Positions 1-10,418 of a DNA stretch of 64,000 nt are shown one piece after another. Each line of letters begins with the position of its first letter. Positions within the stretch are counted from its first letter, which is position 1. The translations under genes and the position numbers were made by a program. Source of the DNA: WTFY01 sp965220895 (GTDB taxonomy: Bacteria; Pseudomonadota; Gammaproteobacteria; UBA4575). Under the pieces are notes generated by a model, which saw nothing but the letters and a program-made list of their open reading frames with translations, was not told the DNA's origin and ran no database searches. Location: assembly GCA_965220895.1 (NCBI GenBank), contig OZ244850.1:806001-870000 (forward strand), written 5' to 3'.

Positions 1-1
1 C

Positions 2-484
2 TTCGATGCCGTCGAACGTGAGTTTCCGCAGCTCGGACCTCGGCGCAAAACCTACGAGACCATCCGCCGGATCCGCAAGCAGCTGGCGGCGGACCTGATC
101 AAGGCGAGTCAGGCGGCCATCGACCAGGCCGGGGTGGACAGCATCGATGCGGTCCGTGCCCACCCAGAGCCCCTGATCCGCTTCAGCGAATCCATGCGCG
201 AGAAAAACCAGGCCCTCAAGAACTTCCTGCGCGAACACCTGTACCGCCACGAGCGGGTACACCGCATGAACCGCGAGGCTGCCAGGGTGGTCGCGGACCT
301 GTATGGCGCATTCTTCGAGGATGCCTGCCGGATGCCGGACGAATACCAGGGACTGGCCATTGAGGCCGCGGCACGGGACGGCGACAGCGGGCGGGCCCGG
401 GTGGTCTCCGATTACATCGCCGGCATGACCGACCGCTACGCGATCACCGAGCACAAACGCATCTTCAACGAAAAGATTTTCTAG
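2..484 (+). CDS. dgt: dGTP triphosphohydrolase-like protein, C-terminal part
   Basis: The reading frame is open from the window edge, so only the last 160 residues are present and the HD catalytic core lies outside. The C-terminus ends with a block around VSDYIAGMTDRYAITEH that is typical of deoxyguanosinetriphosphate triphosphohydrolases, which hydrolyse dGTP to deoxyguanosine and triphosphate. An internal ATG exists at 134, but the frame upstream is open and keeps Dgt-like helical sequence, so it is not the true start. The gene ends 154 bp before dnaG on the same strand. In E. coli the neighbour of dnaG is rpsU, so a dgt-dnaG order is unusual for this group. Family assignment rests on the C-terminal motif alone. 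Confidence 0.82.
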   Translation, partial: FDAVEREFPQLGPRRKTYETIRRIRKQLAADLIKASQAAIDQAGVDSIDAVRAHPEPLIRFSESMREKNQALKNFLREHLYRHERVHRMNREAARVVADLYGAFFEDACRMPDEYQGLAIEAAARDGDSGRARVVSDYIAGMTDRYAITEHKRIFNEKIF

Positions 485-638
485 GCACGTTCCGGTACCG
501 CAAGATGCCGCAAGATGCTTGACCCTGTGCTTGCGCAAGGCGCATCATGGAACGAACACACGCCATCGGGGCAACCGTGGACGATGGCCCGGGCGTGAAC
601 AAGAACGAACCCTGCACCGCAGTGCCTATTGATTCGCC

Positions 639-2354
639 GTGTCGACCCGAATCCCGCAATCCTTCATCGATGAGCTGATCACGCGCACGGACATCGTCGA
701 GCTCATCGGCTCCCACATATCCCTGAAAAAGAAGGGCCGGGAGTACATGGCCTGCTGCCCCTTCCACAACGAGAAAACCCCTTCGTTCACGGTCAGCCCG
801 GAGAAGCAGTTCTACCACTGTTTCGGCTGCGGCGCGCACGGCACGGCACTCGGTTTCCTGATGGAATACGAACGCCTCGAGTTCCTGGAAGCGGTCGAGG
901 TCCTGGCGCAGCGGGCGGGCATGCAAGTGCCCCGCGATGCTAACGCCCCGCCACCGCAGAGCCACCACAAGCTGCTGGCCCTGATGGAGCGCGCCCATGC
1001 CCACTTTCGCGCCTGCCTGCGCACCGAGCCCGTGGCGACCGGGTACCTGAAAGACCGCGGGCTGAGCGGCGAGGTGGCGGCACGCTTCGGACTCGGTTTT
1101 GCACCGGACCGTTTCGACAGCCTGCTGAAGGTGCTGCGCGACGAGGCCAGTGAAGCGGAGCTTTTGCAAAGCGGACTGATCAAGAAAAGTGCCAACGGCA
1201 AGCTGTATGACCGCTTTCGAAACCGCATCATGTTCGCGATCCGCGACCGGCGCGGGCGGGTGATCGGCTTCGGCGGGCGGGTCCTGGACGATGCCGTCCC
1301 CAAGTACATGAACTCTCCCGAAACCCCGGTATTTCACAAGGGCGACGTGCTGTACGGCATGTACGAGGCGCGCAAGGCCAAGGGCGCACCGCGCAACCTA
1401 GTGGTGGTGGAAGGCTATATGGACGTACTCGCGCTGGCCCAGCATGGCATCGAGAACACCGTGGCCACGCTCGGTACGGCGACCACCTCGCAGCATGTCC
1501 AGCAACTGTTCCGGTACACCCAGGAGATCATTTTCTGTTTTGACGGGGACCGTGCCGGTCGCGAGGCGGCCTGGCGCGCCGCCGAGCACACCGTCCCGGT
1601 GTTTCGCGACGGACTGGAAGCGAAGTTCCTGTTTTTGCCGCAGGGAGAAGACCCGGACAGCCTGATTCGCACACGCGGCAAGGAGATCTTCCTGCAGTAT
1701 GTGAAGGACAGCATGGTGCTGTCCGAGTTCATCCTGGACAAGCTGAGCCGCGATACGGACATTCGCACGCCGGCAGGCAAGGCCCGCCTGGCCCAGCGGG
1801 CCAAGCCGCTGCTGTCCAAGCTTCCGGACGGCGTGTTCAAGAAACTCGTGTTCGAGGAGCTGGAAAAAATGGTCGGTGCGCCGGTGCACTACACCGTCGC
1901 CAAGCCGGTGCCGGCGAACGCCCACCGGTTCAAGGCGGCCGATGCCCTGACCCGCGCCACCCCGGTGCGGCTTGCCATCTCGGCCCTGCTGCACCAGCCC
2001 GGGCTGGCGAAGACGGTTACGTCGGTGGATTCCCTGCATGAGTCGCCGGTCCCGGGGGTGGCGCTGCTTGCCAGCCTCCTGCAGACCTGGCAGCGCGAAC
2101 CCGGACTCGGCCATGCGGCGCTGATCGAGCGCTTTCGCGGCCAGGAAGAGGCCCAGCAGCTGCAAAAGCTGATAACCTGGGAGCCGCCACAACTGCAACA
2201 ACCCGAGCAGGCCTTTGAAGACGCCATGAAATGGATCTTTCGCAAGACCGACCAGGCCCGGGTGCAGGTCCTGATCGACAAGGAACAAACCGACGGGCTC
2301 AGCGATGCAGAGAAGCGCCAGCTTCGGAACCTGCTCCACGACAAAGTGTCATAA
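639..2354 (+). CDS. dnaG: DNA primase
   Basis: DnaG synthesises the RNA primers for lagging-strand replication and works with the replicative helicase. The 571-residue product is close to the E. coli length (581). The N-terminal zinc-binding domain has ligands C40, H43, C61 and C64. The TOPRIM core follows from about residue 253, with VVVEGYMDVLAL and the FCFDGDRAG acidic motif near residue 299. The rest is the helicase-interacting C-terminal domain. The start is a GTG at 639; the downstream sequence begins like other DnaG proteins (IPQSFIDELI). It lies 164 bp before the likely rpoD start, the conserved macromolecular-synthesis operon order. Confidence 0.98.
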   Translation: MSTRIPQSFIDELITRTDIVELIGSHISLKKKGREYMACCPFHNEKTPSFTVSPEKQFYHCFGCGAHGTALGFLMEYERLEFLEAVEVLAQRAGMQVPRDANAPPPQSHHKLLALMERAHAHFRACLRTEPVATGYLKDRGLSGEVAARFGLGFAPDRFDSLLKVLRDEASEAELLQSGLIKKSANGKLYDRFRNRIMFAIRDRRGRVIGFGGRVLDDAVPKYMNSPETPVFHKGDVLYGMYEARKAKGAPRNLVVVEGYMDVLALAQHGIENTVATLGTATTSQHVQQLFRYTQEIIFCFDGDRAGREAAWRAAEHTVPVFRDGLEAKFLFLPQGEDPDSLIRTRGKEIFLQYVKDSMVLSEFILDKLSRDTDIRTPAGKARLAQRAKPLLSKLPDGVFKKLVFEELEKMVGAPVHYTVAKPVPANAHRFKAADALTRATPVRLAISALLHQPGLAKTVTSVDSLHESPVPGVALLASLLQTWQREPGLGHAALIERFRGQEEAQQLQKLITWEPPQLQQPEQAFEDAMKWIFRKTDQARVQVLIDKEQTDGLSDAEKRQLRNLLHDKVS

Positions 2355-2502
2355 GGACACCGGGACGGTTCGCATACGCAGGTCCCGTGAGTCATGGAAG
2401 GAGCAGAAGACAGGTTAAGTCCTTGATTTTAATCAGAGTACTACCCATACCGGCCTGATCCTGATATATTATGGTGTTTGGTTCACGGAACTCCCGGATC
2501 CG

Positions 2503-2507
2503 GGAGG
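2503..2507 (+). promoter_or_regulatory. ribosome binding site choosing a TTG start for rpoD
   Basis: GGAGG at 2503-2507 lies 11 bases before a TTG codon at 2519. The ATG at 2471 in the same frame has no clear Shine-Dalgarno sequence and would add 16 residues (beginning MVFGSRNSR) with no counterpart in known RpoD N-termini. Starting at TTG gives MDENQQQ, which matches the usual RpoD beginning (MDQDQQQ or similar). Confidence 0.6.
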
Positions 2508-2518
2508 CAGGGGTTAAT

Positions 2519-4339
<1,821 letters not shown>

Positions 4340-4364
4340 AATCCTTCTTGAGACAAACCGTCCA

Positions 4365-4438
4365 GGGCCTGTAGCTCAGTTGGTTAGAGCAGAGGACTCA
4401 TAATCCTTTGGTCGTAGGTTCGAGTCCTACCGGGCCCA
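4365..4438 (+). tRNA. ileX: tRNA-Ile2 (anticodon CAU, lysidine-modified type)
   Basis: A full cloverleaf can be drawn: acceptor GGGCCTG with CGGGCCC, D-arm GCTC/GAGC, anticodon stem GAGGA/TCCTT with loop CTCATAA, T-arm GTAGG-TTCGAGT-CCTAC and discriminator A. The CAU anticodon could mean Met or Ile2. The C4-G69 and C5-G68 acceptor pairs are known TilS (lysidine synthetase) determinants, and the location just after rpoD matches ileX in E. coli, so I call it Ile2, which decodes AUA. No CCA is encoded. An automatic tool may label it tRNA-Met. Confidence 0.93.
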
Positions 4439-4503
4439 TCAAATCCGTCAGTGGTGTTGAATATCGATTTGGAGAAGCCGCACGAACCCGGCATAATCCC
4501 CCG

Positions 4504-5538
4504 ATGACCCGCGAACCCGTCAAGCGATCCAGTTCCCGCTCCCTCGCGGATCTCGCCCCGGAGCACGTGAAGTCGGTAGTTGATGAATATTCCGGACTCC
4601 ACGAAACCGACTCCCCGGAGGGCAGAAAAGAGCACTACCAGTCGCTCGTCAATCATTACTACGACCTGGTCACGGACTTCTACGAGTTCGGCTGGGGACG
4701 ATCCTTTCATTTCGCTCCGCGACGCAAGGGAGAAAGCTTCAAGGCATCGCTGCTCAGGCACGAGCATTTCCTGGCGGACCAGCTGGGCCTGAAACCGGGG
4801 ATGCAGGTGCTCGATGTAGGCTGCGGCGTCGGCGGGCCGATGCATACCCTGGCCCGTTATTCCGGAGCCAGTTTCGTCGGCATCAACAACAACGCCTACC
4901 AGATCGAGCGCGCGAAAGTGCACACCGAGGATATCCGGTCGCAGTGCCGTTTTATTCATGGCAACTACATGCAAATCCCCGAAGAGGACGACAGCTACGA
5001 TGGTGCCTTCGCCATCGAGTCCATGCCCCACGCGCCCAACAAGACCAAGGCGTTCCGGGAGGTCTTTCGCATCCTGCGCCCGGGGGCATGCTTTGCCGGC
5101 TACGAGTGGTGCCTTACCGAGGATTTCGATCCGCAGAATGCAGAGCACCTGAGAATCAAGAAAGATATCGAGGTCGGGGATGCCTTGCCGGATATCGCGC
5201 GCACCACCGAGGTGTGTGCGGCCTTGCGTGAAGCCGGATTCGAGCTTTTGGACGCCCGCGACCTTGCCCTTGAATCGGACCCTGAGACTCCCTGGTACCG
5301 TGCCCTGCAGGGTCGCGACCTGACCCTTTCGAGCATCCCGCGCACGCCGATGGGCCGTGCCCTGACGAACATCGTGCTGAGGGTGCTGGAGCGCCTGAAG
5401 CTGGTCCCGGAAGGCACCCGGGCGGTGAGTACGATCCTGAACGAGGGGGCGGATGCACTGGTCGAGGGGGGGGAGACCGGTACCTTCACCCCGATGTATT
5501 ATTTCCTGGTCCGAAAACCCCTGCCTCCGAAAGACTGA
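4504..5538 (+). CDS. Sterol C-24 methyltransferase (SMT-type)
   Basis: SMTs transfer a methyl group from S-adenosylmethionine to C-24 of the sterol side chain, as in plant and fungal sterol synthesis. The 344-residue protein has the SMT block YYDLVTDFYEFGWG followed by SFHF (residues 52-70), the SAM motif LDVGCGVGGP (103-112), a variant of the SMT acidic motif, IESMPHAP (171-178, usually IEATCHAP), YEWCLT (200-205) and DIEVGDALPDI (221-231), then an SMT-type C-terminal domain. A frame-open extension upstream would overlap the tRNA, so the ATG at 4504 is chosen. The gene converges on the sterol operon end with a 40 bp gap. Family is clear; which carbons it methylates and how many times is unknown. 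Confidence 0.9.
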   Translation: MTREPVKRSSSRSLADLAPEHVKSVVDEYSGLHETDSPEGRKEHYQSLVNHYYDLVTDFYEFGWGRSFHFAPRRKGESFKASLLRHEHFLADQLGLKPGMQVLDVGCGVGGPMHTLARYSGASFVGINNNAYQIERAKVHTEDIRSQCRFIHGNYMQIPEEDDSYDGAFAIESMPHAPNKTKAFREVFRILRPGACFAGYEWCLTEDFDPQNAEHLRIKKDIEVGDALPDIARTTEVCAALREAGFELLDARDLALESDPETPWYRALQGRDLTLSSIPRTPMGRALTNIVLRVLERLKLVPEGTRAVSTILNEGADALVEGGETGTFTPMYYFLVRKPLPPKD

Positions 5539-5578
5539 ATGCACCGGGCGCCGTGCCCGGCACCTGCGCACTCACGGG

Positions 5579-8500
5579 CTAGGCCGAGGAGCGCAAACGC
5601 CCCACCGACTCTGAAGCCTCACCGGATTCGGACGGTCGTGCAGCAACGTTGTGGATGACGGGATTCGTCAGGTCCTGGCGGGCCTTGCGCCGCAGCTCGT
5701 AGAGTCCGAGCGCATGCAGCGGGAAGTACTGTCGATACAGAACGTAATCCAGCAGGGCCGTGCGGAAAAAGACCCCGGCCATATCCTGCCTGGGCCAGGA
5801 CCCATCCTCTTGCTGGGCATCGAGCAAAAACCTGGCGCCCTTGGAAATCGCGTTCCAGCTCGAATCCCCCGCCTCGAGAAGTGCAATCAGCGCCCACGCG
5901 GTCTGGATGACCTGGCTTTGTTCATGCGCGATGTACTGACCGCCCAGACAGCCGCTGTGATGCTCACCCCATCCGCCGTCATCGTGCTGGCGCTCCAGTA
6001 ACCACTGGCAGGCCTGGCGCAGCGCCGGATCACCGGGACCGGGACCAGCGGCCAACAGGCCCCGGATCCCGAACAGCGTGCCATAGATGAACTGAACGCC
6101 CCACACGCCACGCCAGGACCCGTCACTGGCCTGGGACGAGCGAATCCAGGTGTCCGCCCGCAAGATCGACTCCATCAATGGCCGGTCGACGAGTTCCGGG
6201 AAGTACTCCCGGCAGGCGGCGAATGCCGCAAGGCATGATGCGGTGCATTCAACGTAGGAATGCTCGGTCATCGATTCGCCAAACATCTCGGCCGGATTCA
6301 GCCACTCGAGTCCGAACACGGAGCGCTGGGATTCGTAGCTGCCAAAGCCGCCATCACGGTTTTGGCTGCGCAGCATGAACCGAATCGCATCGCGAAGCAC
6401 GGTCGCATCCGTTGCTTCGCGGTGGGTGGCGATCAGTCCGAGCACGGCCTCGGCCGTGCAGTCGGATACCGGCCAGCCATGCCAGCCGCCGGCAAAGCAC
6501 CAGCCGCCCCTGGGGTCGTTGCGGTAGGCCTCGCGATAGCCTTCGAAGCTGGTGGTGATCTGCTGGCGGTACAGGAATTCGGCACCCGCCCTGCAGGCAT
6601 CCCCGACCCCGTCTACGTCGCTTATCGTCTCCAGCGCCTGTAACGCAAACCCGGTATCCCACGAGGCGCTTCTCGCACCGGTAACCCGTGCCCCCATCGC
6701 CTCGTCTTCCCAGATCCAGCCCTCCAGCTGGTCGAGCGCCTGGCGAAGATCCGGGTCGTCGGGATCGCGCAGCCACAGGGCCAGCATGTTCAGGATTCCG
6801 CTGACCGGCGAAATGCACGTATGACAGGTGGTCTGCAACTCCCACCGGATCTGGTGCAGGATCGCTTCCACACACCGGTCGCGAAAGCGCTGGCCGTGGT
6901 AGCGCTCGAATACCTGCGCAAGCCGGTAGCCGGCCCGAAGCCACAGGCTGGGACGAGCAAAGAGGTCGGCGTCTCGCAGGAGGTTGCGGCCCTGGCAGAA
7001 ATCAATGGAATCGAAGCCCTGCGGATACAACTCTTCACGCAAGGAGGTGATCAGGGGAGTCACCGGGACCCGGAACCGGTGCGAGTACATCACCGACATC
7101 GCCATGTAGATGAGCCGGGTGTGGCAGTACCAGTTCGAGGGATGCAACGCGATCCAGCGCGGCAGGCTCCATAGCTCCGGTAACACGGCATTGATACCGC
7201 GCCAGTCGTAGAGATTGAGAAGGGCCAGCCAGAACTTCCCCCAGCTCGGAATGGCGAGCACTCCCTCGGCCTGCATGAATTGTCTCGCGGGCACGAGTAA
7301 CGGGTCCTCGCGCTCGGTGCCGAGCAGTCTCGCCGCGATGTAGACCAGAGTGGTGACAAACAGGTGGGGACGGGAGTGTTCGTGCATTCCCCACGTGCCG
7401 CCTTCAAGACGGGTATGCTCGAACGAGCGCAGCACGAGCCTGCGCCGGGTAGGTTCCAGCGGCCTGCCGATGATGTGGTGCAACAATACGTACTGTGCCG
7501 TCAGCATGGGGCACCAGACCATCTCGCCTTCCCAACCCCCCTCCTTGCCCTGCAGTTCCAGCAGGCGCGTGCCTGCGCGCTGCAAGGCAGCCGTGGCATC
7601 GCGCGAGGGTACTTCCTTCGGGCGACTGGGCTGGGGCCCGCGGACTTTGGCCGGCATGGAGATCAGCAGCACGCCGGCCAGCGTGTTCCACGCTTCGTTG
7701 TCCAGTTCCCCCTTGCCGCTTCTCGCCCTGGAGAGTTGCAGCATGCTCCGCAAAAACCAGCCGAGCCGGACCGTGATCGCACGGACAATATCGCGTGCGC
7801 GTCGCCACGCGAGGTGGTTGAAGGATCGCGGGACTTGCTCGACGATGGCGCGTGCTACCGTCGCAACGAAGGCAACCCCCATGCGGACCGCCGAGGTGTC
7901 TTCACAGGCGAGCAGTCGCATGGTCTGGTCCCTGAACGCCGTGCTGGTGCGGGCACTTTGGTAAATCGTGTGCCGGAAGGCGACGGCCTCGGCGCGGTGG
8001 TCGGCGAACACCTCGTAGAGTCCCATGGCGAGAAACGCCGGACCCCGGGTTGCACGGATGCGCTGGTGGGTAAAGTCGCGAAAGTCATCGCTTTCGGCAA
8101 GTGCCAGCGCATCGCCGAAACCGAAGGTCATCCCCATGGCCGTCATCGGGTGGTAGTGTCCGGCCGCATCGCCGATCAGGACACGCTGTGCGCTCCCGTA
8201 GGTGAGCCGCGGTCTCAGCTTGTTGGTGGCGACATGGAATTGGCCGGCGCGCAACGCATCGACAAATGCCTCCCGGAAGGGTTCCGGCAACAGGTCGGTA
8301 TACGAATCCAGCAGGAAGCCGATGCGGTCCCGGGGCGTGGTGCGCTCCAGCGGGACATCGACGATCAGCCGCACTTGCTGCTCGTCAAGACGGTAGATGA
8401 GGATGGGGCCCGGACCGCCGAGCAACACATGCCCGTAACCTTCCAATGGCAACGTGACCCCGCTCAGAACCACGCCCACCGTCTGTGAGCAGATCACCGG

Positions 8501-9007
8501 GTTTTTCGACAGTCCCAGCGATTGGCGCACGACCGATGCCTGGCCGTCGGCACCGACGATTCGCGGCGCCATCACCGTTTCGTCGGTGCCGTTGTAGCTG
8601 AAGGTGAGGCGCCCGTCCTGGATCTCGCGCACGCGGGCATGCACCAGGAACTCGATCTCGGGGTGGCGCCCGAGCGCTTCGCGCAGGTTCGAGACCAGTG
8701 AGGCATGTTCACAGGTCAGCCCGCGGGCGCCTTGCGGATAAGGAAAGAGGATCGGTTCCGTACCGTCTTCCGGGAACACGGCAAAGCCCTTGCCCTTGGG
8801 GTCGCTGAGCGCAAGGCCGAGATCGCGCAAGATCCTTACGGCGGGAGGATGCAGCCATTCGCCGGCTAGGCGCAGGGAAGCCTTGGGATTGGCTTCAAGC
8901 AGGATCACCCGGGCGCCCGTGCGTGCGTGAGCCAGTGCGCACAGGCTGCCGACCGGACCCGCGCCAACGATGGCTACATCGTAACGCCGGGCCGAGGCCG
9001 CGTTCAC
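5579..9007 (-). CDS. Fused squalene monooxygenase - oxidosqualene cyclase
   Basis: One 1142-residue frame joins two consecutive sterol enzymes. Residues 1-440 are a flavin monooxygenase: GAGPVG (15-20), GADG (152-155) and GDAAGHYHP (279-287), as in squalene epoxidases, making 2,3-oxidosqualene. Residues about 470-1142 are a triterpene cyclase with several QW repeats (e.g. SQNRDGGF, RQHDDGGW, QQEDGSW) and the oxidosqualene-cyclase motif VSDCTAE with catalytic D849; the DXDD motif of squalene-hopene cyclase is absent. The GTG start at 9005-9007 overlaps the CYP51 stop by four bases (GTGA). A longer in-frame ATG at 9187 would run 184 bp into cyp51 and adds sequence before the FAD motif, so it is rejected. 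No stop or frameshift separates the halves. Product (lanosterol- or cycloartenol-type) is uncertain. Confidence 0.93.
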   Translation of the reverse strand: MNAASARRYDVAIVGAGPVGSLCALAHARTGARVILLEANPKASLRLAGEWLHPPAVRILRDLGLALSDPKGKGFAVFPEDGTEPILFPYPQGARGLTCEHASLVSNLREALGRHPEIEFLVHARVREIQDGRLTFSYNGTDETVMAPRIVGADGQASVVRQSLGLSKNPVICSQTVGVVLSGVTLPLEGYGHVLLGGPGPILIYRLDEQQVRLIVDVPLERTTPRDRIGFLLDSYTDLLPEPFREAFVDALRAGQFHVATNKLRPRLTYGSAQRVLIGDAAGHYHPMTAMGMTFGFGDALALAESDDFRDFTHQRIRATRGPAFLAMGLYEVFADHRAEAVAFRHTIYQSARTSTAFRDQTMRLLACEDTSAVRMGVAFVATVARAIVEQVPRSFNHLAWRRARDIVRAITVRLGWFLRSMLQLSRARSGKGELDNEAWNTLAGVLLISMPAKVRGPQPSRPKEVPSRDATAALQRAGTRLLELQGKEGGWEGEMVWCPMLTAQYVLLHHIIGRPLEPTRRRLVLRSFEHTRLEGGTWGMHEHSRPHLFVTTLVYIAARLLGTEREDPLLVPARQFMQAEGVLAIPSWGKFWLALLNLYDWRGINAVLPELWSLPRWIALHPSNWYCHTRLIYMAMSVMYSHRFRVPVTPLITSLREELYPQGFDSIDFCQGRNLLRDADLFARPSLWLRAGYRLAQVFERYHGQRFRDRCVEAILHQIRWELQTTCHTCISPVSGILNMLALWLRDPDDPDLRQALDQLEGWIWEDEAMGARVTGARSASWDTGFALQALETISDVDGVGDACRAGAEFLYRQQITTSFEGYREAYRNDPRGGWCFAGGWHGWPVSDCTAEAVLGLIATHREATDATVLRDAIRFMLRSQNRDGGFGSYESQRSVFGLEWLNPAEMFGESMTEHSYVECTASCLAAFAACREYFPELVDRPLMESILRADTWIRSSQASDGSWRGVWGVQFIYGTLFGIRGLLAAGPGPGDPALRQACQWLLERQHDDGGWGEHHSGCLGGQYIAHEQSQVIQTAWALIALLEAGDSSWNAISKGARFLLDAQQEDGSWPRQDMAGVFFRTALLDYVLYRQYFPLHALGLYELRRKARQDLTNPVIHNVAARPSESGEASESVGRLRSSA

Positions 9008-10410
9008 TGGAACAGGCCCGCGTTCGAACGCCGCCGGTAGCGCAGCCGGCAGGGCTCCACCGGACCGGTCACCCAGCTGCCGTAATTCGGGGCGGGAAAT
9101 TCGGAGTCGAGATGAAAGTCGAAGCGATCGAGCAGCACGGTCCAGATCGCTTTCAGCTGCATGACTGCAAAATGCTTGCCCATGCAACGGTGCTTGCCGC
9201 CGCCAAAACCGATCAGGGCGAAGTGGTGCTGCTTGTCCTCGCTGGCGGGCGCATCGAAGCGCTGCGGGGCAAAACGCTGCGGGTCGGCAAAGACCTGCGG
9301 CAGGCGATGCGAGACCGCCGGCGAGACGACGGCCAGGGTGCCTTGCGGCACGCTGTAGCCCTTGTACTGCAGGGGCTTGAGCACCTTGCGAATCAGCATG
9401 ATCAACGGCGGGTGCATGCGCTCCCCTTCACGCACGGCGTGTTCCAGCGCCACCTGTTGCTTGAGGCTCGCAAGGCCCACCTCCATGCTCTCGCGATAGA
9501 CCTCCCGCATCTCGTCGCGGATGCGCTGCAGGTAGTCAGGGGCCTGTAGAAGTTCCAGCAGCGTCCAGGTCGCGAGCACGGCACTCGTGTGCTGGCCCGC
9601 AAACAGCACCGTCAGCAGGATCCCGGTAATCTCGTCGTCGCTCAGGGCACGGCCATCCTTGTAGCGGGCATGCATGAGCGTCTGCATGAAATCGTCGGGC
9701 TGCACCCCGGTGCGCCGGCGTTCCGTCATGACCCGGCTGAAGATCTCGGCCACCTTTTGCCGGGCCCGGTCGCGGGTACGATGCGCCGGGGTCGGCAGCC
9801 TGGGGAGGAAAAACCCCAGCGTATTGATGCCGTTTTGCAGGTCGTGATAGGCCTCGGCAAAGCCCGTGTCCACCTGTGCCCGGACTTCCTCCCCGATCAG
9901 GCAGCGACTGGCGATCTTGACGGTGAGCTCGTTCATGGCATGCGGCAGATCGATTTCACCGGATTCGCCGAGGGCATCGGCAAAGTCGCGGGTCTCCGCA
10001 AACATGATGCGGGCAAACCTGCGCATCGCGGATTCACGAAGTGCCGGATACAGAAACCCCAGCTGCTCGGCCATCAGTTCGGGGGAGATGTCGTACGCCA
10101 CGCCACGCCCGAAGATGGGCACCGTGAACTGGTAGACGGCCTTCGCATTCAGCTGGTCCTCAGGCGTTCTGAAATAGAAATCGTGGGCCTCGGGCCCGGA
10201 GAAGAGCACAAACTTGCGCGGGCCGATCCGAAACTGGAAAAGCTCACCCTGTTCCTGCCAACCACGCTCCAGCATCGAGACCGGATCCTTCAGGAACTCC
10301 GTCAGGTGACCGATCAGCGGCCAGCCGCCGGCCATCTCGGGCACGGCCCTGTCCGGCGGTGAAGGGTTCGCAGAACCCAACGTGCCCACCCTGTCCGATC
10401 GCTGTACCAT
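9004..10410 (-). CDS. cyp51: Sterol 14-alpha-demethylase, cytochrome P450 CYP51
   Basis: CYP51 removes the C-14 methyl of the first cyclic sterol in three oxidations. The 468-residue protein has the CYP51 B'-region signature YQFTVPIFGRGVAYD (93-107), the I-helix AGQHTS (271-276), the ExxR motif E328-R331 and the haem loop GFGGGKHRC with ligand C409. It lacks an obvious N-terminal membrane anchor, as is usual for bacterial P450s. It lies 8 bp downstream of the sterol reductase gene, and its stop overlaps the start of the monooxygenase-cyclase fusion. No dedicated ferredoxin gene is visible next to it. Confidence 0.93.
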   Translation of the reverse strand: MVQRSDRVGTLGSANPSPPDRAVPEMAGGWPLIGHLTEFLKDPVSMLERGWQEQGELFQFRIGPRKFVLFSGPEAHDFYFRTPEDQLNAKAVYQFTVPIFGRGVAYDISPELMAEQLGFLYPALRESAMRRFARIMFAETRDFADALGESGEIDLPHAMNELTVKIASRCLIGEEVRAQVDTGFAEAYHDLQNGINTLGFFLPRLPTPAHRTRDRARQKVAEIFSRVMTERRRTGVQPDDFMQTLMHARYKDGRALSDDEITGILLTVLFAGQHTSAVLATWTLLELLQAPDYLQRIRDEMREVYRESMEVGLASLKQQVALEHAVREGERMHPPLIMLIRKVLKPLQYKGYSVPQGTLAVVSPAVSHRLPQVFADPQRFAPQRFDAPASEDKQHHFALIGFGGGKHRCMGKHFAVMQLKAIWTVLLDRFDFHLDSEFPAPNYGSWVTGPVEPCRLRYRRRSNAGLFQ

Positions 10411-10418
10411 CCCGACCC

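Noticed and set aside
4365..4438. tRNA-Met reading of the CAU anticodon
   Set aside because: C4-G69 and C5-G68 pairs and the rpoD-adjacent position favour tRNA-Ile2, although an elongator Met cannot be completely excluded.
5544..5560. Hairpin CCGGGC-GCCGT-GCCCGG between the convergent SMT and sterol operon ends
   Set aside because: Only six base pairs and no T-run on either side, so a terminator is not supported although the position would suit one.
9008..9187. Extended N-terminus of the monooxygenase-cyclase fusion
   Set aside because: It would overlap 180 bp of cyp51 coding sequence and has no homology; the GTG at 9007 directly precedes the FAD-binding motif and overlaps the cyp51 stop.
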